Shown: positions 34,094-43,005 of the stretch, in pieces | How positions within the stretch are numbered: position 1 is the first letter of the stretch | How the letters are laid out: each line of letters begins with the position of its first letter | From: JAPOKJ01 sp043767985 | Lineage (GTDB): Bacteria > Pseudomonadota > Gammaproteobacteria > Burkholderiales > Burkholderiaceae_E | DNA length: 64,000 nt | Assembly: GCA_043767985.1 (NCBI GenBank) | Contig: JAYVKZ010000324.1 | Location: 29,290-93,289, forward strand | Direction of reading: 5' to 3' | The notes under the pieces: model-generated | Told to the model about the DNA's origin: nothing | The model's input: only the letters and a program-made list of their open reading frames with translations | Databases searched by the model: none | Program-made: the position numbers and the translations under genes

Positions 34094-35890
34094 ATGTCTG
34101 CTGTGCTTGAGCCAAGCCTTACGGCACCCACCCCCAAACCCGGGGCGAATGCTTCCGGTAAACGCCGACCGCTGGGTCAGTCTCTGATCGAACGCGGCTT
34201 ACTCACTGACGACCAGCTACGCATCGCCTTGATGGAGCAAAAAGCTCAAGGTATCCCCCTCGGTAAGGTCTTGGTCAGCATGGGGTTTCTGACCGAGGCG
34301 ACGCTGCGCGAGATGCTGGCAGAGAATCTTGGACACCGGGAAATTGATCTGTCTCGTCTCGTCCCCAATCCGACGGCAATGCGTCTTGTGACTCGGGATT
34401 TTGCAAAACGCCATCTCGTCTTTCCAGTGAGCGTGGACGACGAGGAAGGCATATTGACCCTGGCCTTATCGAACCCGAACGATGTTATGGCGCTCGATAA
34501 GATCAGCGCCGATCTTGAGGGACGCTACAAACTTGTGGTGTGTATTGCCACCGAGGGAGAAGTCTCCGGAGCGATTGATCTTCATTATGGCCATGAGCTA
34601 TCGATTGACGGCATCCTGAATGAGATTGAGACGGGCGAGCTAGATTTGGGCAGCCTTGACACGGGCGGAAACGAATACAGCGGCCCGGTCATACGGTTGA
34701 TCGACGCGATTTTGACCGATGCGATCCAACGCCGCACCAGTGACATTCACTTCGAACCTGAGGCAGGCTTCGTTCGCATTCGCTACCGGGTGGACGGCGT
34801 GTTACGACAGATTCGCGCCCTCCACGCGAAGTTTTGGCCGTCCATGGCGGTGCGCCTGAAGATCGTAGCGGGGATGAACATTGCCGAAACCCGTGCACCT
34901 CAGGACGGACGAATTTCCTTGCTTGTGAATGGTCGACCAATTGATTTTCGAGCAGCGGCACATCCAACCATTCACGGCGAAAATTTTGTACTACGAATTT
35001 TGGATCGTAACAGTGGCATGGTCGCTCTAGAAAAGATGGATCTGCTCGATGCCCAGATCGACGCCATTGAGATGATGATTGCCCGACCCGAAGGAATGGT
35101 CTTGGTGACGGGACCCACCGGCAGCGGCAAAACGACCACCTTGTACTCGATTCTCGCCCGGCTGAACAAAGAGGGCGTCAACATCATGACACTCGAGGAC
35201 CCGGTGGAGTATCCCTTGCCAATGGTGCGTCAAAGCAACCTCGCCTCCAGTACCAAGCTTGATTTTTCGGGCGGCATCCGTTCGCTTATGCGTCAGGACC
35301 CCGACATCATTCTGGTCGGTGAGATCCGCGACGCTGACACCGCGACCCAGGCCCTGCGCGCCGCGATGACCGGTCATTTAGTGTTTTCTACATTACACAC
35401 AAACTCCGCGATTGGCGCGATTCCCCGCCTACAAGACCTCGGTCTCACCGCCGAATTGATGGCAGGCGCGCTCATTGGTGTGGTAGGCCAGAGATTAGTC
35501 AGAAAGCTCTGTACGCATTGCAAAAAGCCAATGGAGATCGACCGAGAGACAGCGCTCGCGCTTCACATGCCCGAAGACAAGCCTGCCGTGCTCTTCCAGT
35601 CCGAGGGCTGTGTTCACTGTGATTATCAGGGCTACAAGGGACGACTGGGCTTACTTGAAGTGTTGCGCTTCGATGAGGAGCTTGACGACCTTGTTGCTCG
35701 CAGGACACCCTTGCGAGAGATTCTTAGAGCAGCGCGAAAAAAAGGCTTCACCACGCTTGCCGATGATGCGTTACGCCGAGTGATCGCCGGCCAGACCTCG
35801 CTTGAAGAAGCGGCTCGGGTGGTCGACCTCACCAACATCAGCTCCTTGGTTCGCGAGGGATCCAATGAGACCACGGCGAGCCCAGCATGA
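34094..35890 (+). CDS. mshE: MshE/PilB-like pilus assembly ATPase
   Basis: A 598-residue hexameric motor ATPase. An N-terminal MshEN domain (about 26-80) shows two repeats of the L-G-x-x-L-(x)-x-x-G type that in MshE bind cyclic di-GMP; the first repeat has P-L-G instead of R-L-G. The ATPase core has Walker A G-P-T-G-S-G-K-T near 341-348, Walker B G-E-I-R-D near 413, and a C-terminal zinc site C-x-x-C / C-x-x-C (C-T-H-C and C-V-H-C). It powers pilin extraction and pilus extension. Starts 4 bases after the TPR gene and overlaps the next by 4. Confidence 0.92.
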   Translation: MSAVLEPSLTAPTPKPGANASGKRRPLGQSLIERGLLTDDQLRIALMEQKAQGIPLGKVLVSMGFLTEATLREMLAENLGHREIDLSRLVPNPTAMRLVTRDFAKRHLVFPVSVDDEEGILTLALSNPNDVMALDKISADLEGRYKLVVCIATEGEVSGAIDLHYGHELSIDGILNEIETGELDLGSLDTGGNEYSGPVIRLIDAILTDAIQRRTSDIHFEPEAGFVRIRYRVDGVLRQIRALHAKFWPSMAVRLKIVAGMNIAETRAPQDGRISLLVNGRPIDFRAAAHPTIHGENFVLRILDRNSGMVALEKMDLLDAQIDAIEMMIARPEGMVLVTGPTGSGKTTTLYSILARLNKEGVNIMTLEDPVEYPLPMVRQSNLASSTKLDFSGGIRSLMRQDPDIILVGEIRDADTATQALRAAMTGHLVFSTLHTNSAIGAIPRLQDLGLTAELMAGALIGVVGQRLVRKLCTHCKKPMEIDRETALALHMPEDKPAVLFQSEGCVHCDYQGYKGRLGLLEVLRFDEELDDLVARRTPLREILRAARKKGFTTLADDALRRVIAGQTSLEEAARVVDLTNISSLVREGSNETTASPA

Positions 35891-37092
35891 GTGTTTTTAG
35901 TTATCGTGCGATTAACCCAAGCGGTAAAGTCCTCTCCGGTCAAATGCCCGCCAACAATGAGCGCGAACTAGAAGCCCGCCTGAAGAACTCTGGCATGGAG
36001 TTAATTCATGCCAAGCGGCAGAGCGCGAAGCGTTCTCTGCCCGGTGGCGGCGTGCCTAGAAAAGAGTTGATTAACCTGTGTTTCCACATGGAGCAAACGC
36101 TGCGCGGCGGCGTACTTCTCACCGACGCTTTCGCCGACCTCATCGAAGGATTGCAACACCAGAAAATGCGAGACGCCCTGTCGGTCATTCTCCAGGCTAT
36201 TCGGGATGGAGCGCCTCTGTCTAATGCGCTGGCTGATTTTCCGGATATCTTCGATGATGTTTTTGTGGGCATGGTAGGTGCGGGAGAGGAGGCCGGTGCC
36301 CTACCCGAAGCCTTCGCAAAACTGGGCGTGGGCCTACGTTGGCGTGATGAACTTTCATCACAAGTTACCAAGATGATGCTGTACCCATGTTTCACGATCC
36401 TGGTTCTGTTTTCGGTGGCCTTTTTTATGTTGCTGTTTCTCGTGCCGCAACTGGCTGGTTTTATCAAGTCCACCTTGGGCACGATTCCACTACAGACCAA
36501 AGTGCTGCTGGCACTTTCGGATTTTGTAGTGGCTCACTGGGGAAAGATCATCGCTACGCCACTCTTCGTTGTGGCTAGCTTGTGGGCTATCTTTCACTGG
36601 AGTAGTGAGGCGACTCGTACGAAGTTGGATCGCCTGAAATTTCGGCTACCTCTGGTGGGTGCCGTGATCGAGAAGGTTGCGCTAGCCCGGTTCGCATCAC
36701 TTTTTGGCATGTTGTATGCCTCCGGTGTACCCATTTTGCGATCTTTAGAGGTTTGCCAAGCTGCAGCGGGTAATCGACACCTAGCGCAAGGTATTCGCGA
36801 TGTACGCGAAAGAATTATTGGCGGCACGGGGTTATCTCTGGCATTTGAGGCTTCATCCTTGTTTCCAAACTTGGTGCTACGCATGATCCGGATTGGCGAG
36901 GCGACCGGTGAAATCGACAAATCTCTCGAAAACGTCGGGTATTTTTACAACCGCGAAATTCAAGAAAGGATCGGCAAGATCCAGGCCATGATCGAACCCA
37001 TGTTGACGGTTGCTCTCGGAGTTCTATTGGGCTGGCTAATGATGGCGGTTCTAGGGCCGATCTACGACATCTTAGGAAAGTTGAAAATCTAA
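35887..37092 (+). CDS. mshG: MshG/PilC-like inner-membrane platform protein
   Basis: A 401-residue GspF-family protein: two repeated cytoplasmic helical domains (about 60-170 and 265-370) separated by TM helices (about 165-190 and 215-235) with a third TM at the C-terminus. F-C-H-M-E-Q-T-L-R-G-G-type and G-M-L-Y-A-S-G-V-P-I-L motifs are typical. It couples the ATPase to pilin addition. Gene overlaps neighbours on both sides (4 bases before; one base in TAATG after). Confidence 0.92.
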   Translation: MSVFSYRAINPSGKVLSGQMPANNERELEARLKNSGMELIHAKRQSAKRSLPGGGVPRKELINLCFHMEQTLRGGVLLTDAFADLIEGLQHQKMRDALSVILQAIRDGAPLSNALADFPDIFDDVFVGMVGAGEEAGALPEAFAKLGVGLRWRDELSSQVTKMMLYPCFTILVLFSVAFFMLLFLVPQLAGFIKSTLGTIPLQTKVLLALSDFVVAHWGKIIATPLFVVASLWAIFHWSSEATRTKLDRLKFRLPLVGAVIEKVALARFASLFGMLYASGVPILRSLEVCQAAAGNRHLAQGIRDVRERIIGGTGLSLAFEASSLFPNLVLRMIRIGEATGEIDKSLENVGYFYNREIQERIGKIQAMIEPMLTVALGVLLGWLMMAVLGPIYDILGKLKI

Positions 37093-38975
37093 TGGCTCAC
37101 ACCACTCATTTTCTTTATCTGAGCGCGGCTGGACTTGTTTGTCTGAGTGACGAAGGACGAGGCCTAACTCAAGGCCCTTCGTTTGAGGCCAACTTTGAGC
37201 TCGACGATCAAGGTCATTCGATACACCATGCGCTATCCCAGTGGCTCATTGAGCACCGACGCAACACCTTTGCCTTGATCGTCGATGTGAGCGAAGAGGA
37301 GTTCGCGATCGAACAGGTCCCAACCCTCGGGAGAAACGACCAGCTCGCAGTCATTCGGCGTAGGCTATCTCAAAAATTTCGAGAGGCCAGGCTACAGCAA
37401 TGGACAGTCTTAAAACAATCCACCGGCAAGTTCTTTTCACGCACAAAAGACACTGATCGTCAGGTTCGGGTCCTGATGAGTGGGGTGGCTCGGGACAGTG
37501 TGATCTATTCGTGGCTACACACGCTCGAACAAAGCAAGATCGCCGTTCGAAGTGTGGTGAGCCCTGCGCTACTCGCGCACCGGTTGATGCTTAAACAGCT
37601 AAAAGGTACGAGTGCGATGATGGTTTCATGGAGCCCTGCGGGCTTGAGACAAACCGTCATTCTTAAGGGAGAGGTTCGCTTCACGCGGCTCGCTGCGCAA
37701 CTGCCGTCTGTCGGGATTGCCGCAGTGCAAACAGAATGCCTTCGGACCATCCAGTATTTGCTCATGTCACAGCAAGTCAGTCGTGACGATCTGCGCACCA
37801 TTGGGCTACCGATCTGGATTCTCGAGGGGGGTATTGCAGGGCTCGATCATGCACCCGAACGGCTTGCGGTAGACACCTCCGTCGAGCTTCCCTTGGGCGT
37901 CATTCCAGCGATCGCGTCGCTGACGCAGGCCAGCGCCGCGCTAGGTTCGCTAGCTTCGTGGTGTGCGACTGAAAGCTTTCCGTTGGTGCCGGGCAGCCTA
38001 CGCCGTGGTTACGCGAGCGAGGCACTTTTGCGAGGCTATCGGGTTCGTCTGTTTGAGCTTTGGTTCTTTCGAACGGGGGCGACAGCCCTTGGCTGCGCCT
38101 TGATTGGTCTCGTCGCAAGCCTCTGTCTCAACGCACTTTGGCCAGCAGACTCCCAAGCGCTTCTACTCAAGACCCAAAAGGCGCTCGCGGCCAAGGACAA
38201 GTTAAAGGTTGAATTGGCCCGGTTCACCCTACCGGGTCCTGAAATGCAGTCTGTTGTCGAGATTGCACACGGCCTTCGTAAGCGACATGTTGACGCCTAT
38301 GCTTTGATGCAAACGCTGTCTGCTGCCGTAGACGCAGAGCAGAACATCGATCTCCATGTGCTTCGTTGGCGACGGCTCGAACCTGCTCAGAGCACACAGT
38401 GGGCGACCTTTGATTTCACGGGCAAAGGCGAACAAAGCGGTGACGGTACACGCTCTAAAGGCGGCTCGAATCCTTTGTCCCAAGCGCTCTCGAGCGGGGG
38501 GGCGACCCCCTTGGGTTCTGCAGCTTTAGGGTCTGCATCTTTAGGATCGAAATCTTTAGGGTCCGGGACATTCGGCTCCGCGCCGCTAGGCGCTACGCTG
38601 TCGATGCCGACGCCCGGCTCACCTGGCCTTGCAGGCATGTCAGGCCAGCAAGGTCTCGCGAGTCTTGGCCCGGTGGTACTCGAGCTAAAGGGATCGCTAA
38701 ACGGTCAACCCATCATGCAGGAGGCTAACAAGCAAGCTAGACAGTTTGCGCAGCGTATTCGCGATTACTGTCATTGCGAAGTCATTGTGAGCACCCTGCC
38801 TTTCGATCCCGAAGCCAGCCTTGGGTTTAGCAAGTCGTTCGAAGCGCGTACCGAGAGCGATAAGCAGCCCGCAAGCTTTACGATTCGCGCCCTGTTTCCC
38901 GAGACACCCGATATTTCACAGGTGGTTCAGCGACCTAAATCGGCTCCAACAGAGAAAACTGGGGGGCAAGGGTAG
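37092..38975 (+). CDS. PilM/PilN-like (GspL-type) pilus assembly protein with pentapeptide-periodic linker
   Basis: A 627-residue protein with an N-terminal actin-like PilM domain (about 1-310; weakly conserved), one TM helix around 330-352, a coiled segment, and a periplasmic part. Between residues 474 and 503 it has a striking run of five-residue units L-G-S-x-x encoded by a 15-bp tandem repeat (38511-38600). Position between MshG and a PilO-like gene, and the domain order, suggest a fused PilM-PilN / MshI-type component. Starts inside the stop of mshG (TAATG). Confidence 0.75.
   Translation: MAHTTHFLYLSAAGLVCLSDEGRGLTQGPSFEANFELDDQGHSIHHALSQWLIEHRRNTFALIVDVSEEEFAIEQVPTLGRNDQLAVIRRRLSQKFREARLQQWTVLKQSTGKFFSRTKDTDRQVRVLMSGVARDSVIYSWLHTLEQSKIAVRSVVSPALLAHRLMLKQLKGTSAMMVSWSPAGLRQTVILKGEVRFTRLAAQLPSVGIAAVQTECLRTIQYLLMSQQVSRDDLRTIGLPIWILEGGIAGLDHAPERLAVDTSVELPLGVIPAIASLTQASAALGSLASWCATESFPLVPGSLRRGYASEALLRGYRVRLFELWFFRTGATALGCALIGLVASLCLNALWPADSQALLLKTQKALAAKDKLKVELARFTLPGPEMQSVVEIAHGLRKRHVDAYALMQTLSAAVDAEQNIDLHVLRWRRLEPAQSTQWATFDFTGKGEQSGDGTRSKGGSNPLSQALSSGGATPLGSAALGSASLGSKSLGSGTFGSAPLGATLSMPTPGSPGLAGMSGQQGLASLGPVVLELKGSLNGQPIMQEANKQARQFAQRIRDYCHCEVIVSTLPFDPEASLGFSKSFEARTESDKQPASFTIRALFPETPDISQVVQRPKSAPTEKTGGQG
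38511..38600 (+). repeat. 15-bp tandem repeat coding for L-G-S-x-x units
   Basis: Six consecutive in-frame 15-base units (TTGGGTTCTGCAGCT-like), the first three closely similar at the DNA level and the last degenerate, encode L-G-S-A-A, L-G-S-A-S, L-G-S-K-S, L-G-S-G-T, F-G-S-A-P, L-G-A-T-L. Copy-number change would alter linker length without shifting the frame. Confidence 0.85.
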
Positions 38976-38977
38976 CT

Positions 38978-39637
38978 ATGAAAATTTCCAAGTCGCTCCG
39001 ATCATTGGCAAAAGACCTACGTCGCTCGATTCTTAAGCTTTTGATCATGGTCTGCTGCGCTACAACGTTATTTGTAGTCGCAATCTCGCAGTATCGCGCG
39101 CTCTTAAAGGCTCACGACGTCGAGCAATTGAATCTTTCAGCCGTCGAAGCTTCAGTGACTCAACTTCGAGGTGAACTGGACAGCGCTCAGAAGTTTATCG
39201 AGCCCTTTGATGCTTTAAAAGGGAGCGGCGTCTTGAGTCCGTTTGGAAAGCAGAACTCACTCGATCAAGTGGATCGCCTCATGCAAATCGGCTGGGTGGT
39301 ACCGAAGTCTTACGCCTTGGCTGCTCAAGCACCTCTTGAAGGTACGCTTGCGACCAAACTTGCTCAACATGTGCCTTTCAAACATAGCCTGAAGTTTGAA
39401 GTGAGTCTACCTCACGAGCTACGACTGCTCCGCTTAATCGATGCGCTCGCTTCAAAGTCATTCTCAGGTCTATCAACGGTGGAATCCTGTGACATGGAAC
39501 GAAAATCCTCGCACCAGAAGTCTGGCGAGGTGCAAGACCGGGCCTTGACGGCCACATGTACTTTGAACTGGTATCACTTTGTAAGCAAGGCCGAGACCGT
39601 ACCAGCCCTAGCAATGACACTAGGAGAGCGTCCTTGA
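38978..39637 (+). CDS. PilO/MshJ-like pilus assembly protein
   Basis: A 219-residue bitopic membrane protein: short basic cytoplasmic start, TM helix about residues 22-41, a coiled-coil (about 45-75, heptad-like V-E-Q-L-N-L-S-A-V-E-A-S-V-T-Q-L), and a small C-terminal domain with two Cys. This is the PilO/GspM layout; sequence identity to named families is weak, so the call rests on topology and gene order. Follows the PilM/N-like gene by two bases and overlaps the next by 4 bases. Confidence 0.7.
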   Translation: MKISKSLRSLAKDLRRSILKLLIMVCCATTLFVVAISQYRALLKAHDVEQLNLSAVEASVTQLRGELDSAQKFIEPFDALKGSGVLSPFGKQNSLDQVDRLMQIGWVVPKSYALAAQAPLEGTLATKLAQHVPFKHSLKFEVSLPHELRLLRLIDALASKSFSGLSTVESCDMERKSSHQKSGEVQDRALTATCTLNWYHFVSKAETVPALAMTLGERP

Positions 39638-39981
39638 CTACAGTCACTTGGATAGGATTAGCACGGCGCGCGGTCTTGGTTTACCTTGCGCTGATTTCTT
39701 CGGTGTCGCATAGTCAAAGTGCGCCTGCACAAAAGCACTATGAACTCGGGCGCCTATTCATGGACCCCGTTCAGCGCGCGCAGATTGACCAGCCGAGTAA
39801 GGCCGTCGCGTCGGGCAGCAACGATGTCGCGCAAATTAATGGCGTCGTGCAACGTAGTGCGGGCCCAACCGTCGTTTGGATCGATGGTGTACCACGCCAA
39901 GACTGGCCGATCTACGCCAAGCGCTGGGTCAATGGCAAGGCTGAGAACAGACCGAGCGGTCAAGTCAAGGATTCGCCATGA
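39634..39981 (+). CDS. MshK/PilP-like small periplasmic protein
   Basis: About 115 residues from TTG 39634, which overlaps the previous TGA (TTGA) and has GGAG about 8 bases upstream. One hydrophobic segment (residues 8-25) acts as signal anchor or signal peptide; the mature part has the L-F-M-D-P-x-x-x-A motif and I-N-G-V-V-Q-R-S-A-G-x-T-V-V-W-I-D-G segment that typify MshK/GspC-like HR-type domains. It likely links the inner-membrane complex to the secretin. Overlaps the next gene by 4 bases. Confidence 0.72.
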   Translation: MTTVTWIGLARRAVLVYLALISSVSHSQSAPAQKHYELGRLFMDPVQRAQIDQPSKAVASGSNDVAQINGVVQRSAGPTVVWIDGVPRQDWPIYAKRWVNGKAENRPSGQVKDSP

Positions 39982-41435
39982 GAGCCGGTATCAGAAGGGT
40001 TCGTCATTGCAGAGGCGTACTTCGGCAACAGGGCATCGTTTTTTATCTGGTCATCGTCGCGATGGCGGTGTCAATGTCACTGCTCACCTTGGCCCTGACC
40101 GGTATGACTTCGCTCAAAGACTTGCGCGCAGACCAAGCCGATAGAATTTTGCTTGATGCCCGTCGTAGCGTACTGAGCTATCTGGTCAATGTGGATATTG
40201 ATCCTTCGGGCCGTCGGCTAGGTGAGTGGCGCTTGTTTGCAGATCTTCCCATCGCCGCGTCCGCTGGCCTCGATGCGACTGAGCCCAACTATGACGGAAC
40301 CGCTGAGATCGCGGGCTGCGCAACACGCACCTGGGCGGTGGGTCAAGCACTCACACCCGTGAGCACTAGCGGTCCAGCAGCACGCTGCTTTGGTCGACTT
40401 CCTTGGCGCTCATTGGGCTTGTCGATTCCAGATGCTGGTGATGATCCCGATGCCTATGTGCCCTGGATTATCGTCTCCCCGAACTTGGCGACCGTGAGCG
40501 CCTGCCAACCGAATTTGCATCCCTCCGCTCTCGGTCAGGCCTATGTCGGCTATCTCTGCCTGGGTGCGATGCCCTATCCGTGGATTAACGTGCGAGATGA
40601 ACGAGGCAATCTCATTTCTGATCGCGTAGCGGTTGCCTTGATTCTCCCTGGTAGCCCTTTGCAAGGACAAACCCGCGGTCCGGGGGCGGGACCCGCCGCC
40701 TACCTTGATCGCGTCACGGTCACAGCAGCGTGCCCGGCCCCCTGCCAGCCGGGGACCTACAATAACGCTGATTATGCGCATGCCGACAATCTTCCCACGA
40801 CGCTGATTCAAGCCAACGCTGACGCCTCGGCCAGCGAGCGCAAAGGCTTCTATGCCGCGCCCTATTTATTTAACGACCGAGTGGTGTACATCACCATTGA
40901 CGAACTGATGTCCAGGCTCGAGAATCGCGCCCGAATCGAGGTCAAGCGTCGTCTCGAGGCCTTCAAAAGTGCGCGTGGCTACTACCCTAATGCGGCCGAT
41001 CTCACTTCCGCGACGGGTCAATGCAATAGCAGTCAGCGTTTCGGTCGCCTGCCGATCGTTCAGGGTAGTTGTCAGGCCGGTGACATTCTGAGCCTGCCCG
41101 CTTGGTTCACGGACGCAGGTTGGCATCGTTACTTCCTTTACTCGGTCTCTGCGCGGTGCAACTTTGGCAATATCGCTTGCACTGCGCCTGGCCTCACGGT
41201 GGGCAGTAACAATGCCGTCAATGCCCTATTGCTAGCGCCGGGCCTGCCTGTGACGAGCCCGCCTTATGTGGTTGCTCGCGCCAATGCACAAGTCCCGCTC
41301 ACCGGACAAATCTTGTCTGCTAATCCGGCTGATTACCTCGACTCCATTGAAAACGCTGGAGGTGCCGCGGATGTGTTCGACGCAACTGCGCTACAACCCT
41401 ACCCCAACAATGATCGCCTGGAGACCCTCAATTGA
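39978..41435 (+). CDS. Large PilX/GspK-like pilus-associated protein
   Basis: A 485-residue protein. The N-terminus R-Q-Q-G-I-V-F-Y-L-V-I-V-A-M-A-V resembles a prepilin processing site (Gly then a 20-residue hydrophobic helix) but lacks the Glu at position +5, as in minor pseudopilins of the GspK type. The large globular part has at least eight Cys that may form disulfides (C-x(n)-C pairs near 115, 135, 175, 190, 255, 259, 360). Size and position suggest a tip-located minor pilin or adhesin of this system. Overlaps genes on both sides by 4 bases. Confidence 0.65.
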   Translation: MRAGIRRVRHCRGVLRQQGIVFYLVIVAMAVSMSLLTLALTGMTSLKDLRADQADRILLDARRSVLSYLVNVDIDPSGRRLGEWRLFADLPIAASAGLDATEPNYDGTAEIAGCATRTWAVGQALTPVSTSGPAARCFGRLPWRSLGLSIPDAGDDPDAYVPWIIVSPNLATVSACQPNLHPSALGQAYVGYLCLGAMPYPWINVRDERGNLISDRVAVALILPGSPLQGQTRGPGAGPAAYLDRVTVTAACPAPCQPGTYNNADYAHADNLPTTLIQANADASASERKGFYAAPYLFNDRVVYITIDELMSRLENRARIEVKRRLEAFKSARGYYPNAADLTSATGQCNSSQRFGRLPIVQGSCQAGDILSLPAWFTDAGWHRYFLYSVSARCNFGNIACTAPGLTVGSNNAVNALLLAPGLPVTSPPYVVARANAQVPLTGQILSANPADYLDSIENAGGAADVFDATALQPYPNNDRLETLN

Positions 41436-42235
41436 AACAACGCGGATTTTCTCTCATCGAAATTGCCATCGGACTCATGATCATTGGGCTGATCGCCGCC
41501 AGCATGATTGCTAGTGTGACCCAACAAAACGAACAACGTCGTATCGCCGAAACCAAGATAACGTTGAGCCTAGCGCGTGACGCCGTCATGGCCTTTATCA
41601 CAGGGCAGGGCCGCCTACCTTGCCCAGCGACTGCCGCAAGCAATGGCCAAGAGGCAATCGCAAGCAATCTCGCCGGTGTCGTGAGCTGCACGCTAGAGGC
41701 GGGCTTCTTGCCTGCGGTCACGCTCGGCCTACCAGGCATTGACCCACAGGGTTTCCTGAATAATGCTTGGGCCGACGGCGCAACGGGCGGAGGGTCTTTC
41801 CCGCGAGCGCTTCGCTACGCTGTGAGCAACTTGGCGGCGCCTGTCGCCAATGCTTTGACCTCGCCAGGACTCGGTGCCCCCACCAGTGCCACCCGCCGCG
41901 CCGATGTGCAAGCGGCCATGACAGCGGGGGCCGGACTTTTTGTGTGCGCAAGCGCGAGTGGGCTGAGCGCAGGCGCGAACCGTTGTGGTTCAACGGCCAA
42001 CCTTTTGAGCAATAACGCTGCCGCGATGATTTGGACGCTTGCCGCCAACGGTAACGATATCCCAAGCTATTCGGCAGACGAGCAACAAAACGCGAACCTT
42101 GTGGTGGCACGAGTACTCATCAGCCGAGGGTTTGCACCGAGTGGCGCCATTGGAGGTCGATTTGACGATTTGGTGACCTGGATTCCCGCATCACTCGTGA
42201 TGGACCGACTATTGACCAGTGGAGCTGTGCAATGA
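41432..42235 (+). CDS. Type IV pilin-like pseudopilin
   Basis: A 267-residue prepilin. Processing site R-G followed by F-S-L-I-E-I-A-I-G-L with Glu at +5, then a 20-residue hydrophobic alpha1 helix; the charged tail after it (Q-Q-N-E-Q-R-R-I-A-E) and a large C-terminal globular domain follow. Longer than most minor pilins. No prepilin peptidase gene occurs in the window, so processing must rely on a PilD encoded elsewhere. Overlaps neighbours by 4 bases on each side. Confidence 0.85.
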   Translation: MKQRGFSLIEIAIGLMIIGLIAASMIASVTQQNEQRRIAETKITLSLARDAVMAFITGQGRLPCPATAASNGQEAIASNLAGVVSCTLEAGFLPAVTLGLPGIDPQGFLNNAWADGATGGGSFPRALRYAVSNLAAPVANALTSPGLGAPTSATRRADVQAAMTAGAGLFVCASASGLSAGANRCGSTANLLSNNAAAMIWTLAANGNDIPSYSADEQQNANLVVARVLISRGFAPSGAIGGRFDDLVTWIPASLVMDRLLTSGAVQ

Positions 42236-43005
42236 CTATCGCATTTTGGACAATCGTGCGGTTTACCTTGGTCGAAATGCTGAGAAATCGCAGCGTTTGG
42301 CTCTGTCTCGGGGGTGCCTTGGCAGTCGCTTCGGTCGCGGCCTTCGCAGGGGCCTTGGCCCTCACCGAGCACCAAGAGATTGCGATCAATACCCTCGCCC
42401 CACTCACTCGACTGTGCTGTATCGCGATGGTCGCTATGCTGAGCACAACATCGCTAGTTCGGGACCTGCAAGAGAGAACTTGCTTACTCATGCTGGCCGC
42501 GCCCATGTCACGCTGCTCGTGGCTGTTAGGAAAGTGGGCGGGTCTGGCCTTAGCCGCTGCCGTGAGCGCCGTTTTGTTCGCGATTCCGATCCTAGTTTTG
42601 CAAACCAACTTGGGTGGGCTGATATGGACAATGTCGCTAGTCCTCGAAGCTGTTCTCGTGACGGCTCTCGTCGTCGCCGCTGCCCTAAGTTTTAAGCAGG
42701 TGCCCGCCACTCTTTTTGCGACGGCGAGCTTTTACTTGGCGGCCCGTGTCATTGGCTTAGCCAAGCTTTTGAATGATCGTGCGCCCTTAGAACTCACTGG
42801 TGTACAAACCATGGGTAATACGATCATTGATGGTCTGGCCTTGCTCTTACCAAGACTTGATCTTGTGACCTCAACGACTTGGTTATCATCATCCGCACCC
42901 ATGTTCAGTGATCTTGCCCTCGTCGCTGGCCAGGTGGCGCTGTACTGCTCCCTGGCGTTGAGCGCTGCGTCCATCGACTTCACGCGCAAGGATCTAACGT
43001 CATGA
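42232..43005 (+). CDS. ABC-2-type transporter permease
   Basis: A 257-residue membrane protein with six hydrophobic segments (about 18-42, 60-75, 100-120, 128-150, 158-172, 225-245) and an R-D-L-Q-E-R-T coupling-helix-like segment near residue 78, as in ABC-2 permeases (CcmB/YadH type). No ATPase follows; the probable partner is the ABC ATPase at 29621-30376, on the other side of the cluster. It lies inside the pilus operon, overlapping the pseudopilin and next gene by 4 bases each, so it is translated with them. Confidence 0.75.
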   Translation: MTIAFWTIVRFTLVEMLRNRSVWLCLGGALAVASVAAFAGALALTEHQEIAINTLAPLTRLCCIAMVAMLSTTSLVRDLQERTCLLMLAAPMSRCSWLLGKWAGLALAAAVSAVLFAIPILVLQTNLGGLIWTMSLVLEAVLVTALVVAAALSFKQVPATLFATASFYLAARVIGLAKLLNDRAPLELTGVQTMGNTIIDGLALLLPRLDLVTSTTWLSSSAPMFSDLALVAGQVALYCSLALSAASIDFTRKDLTS

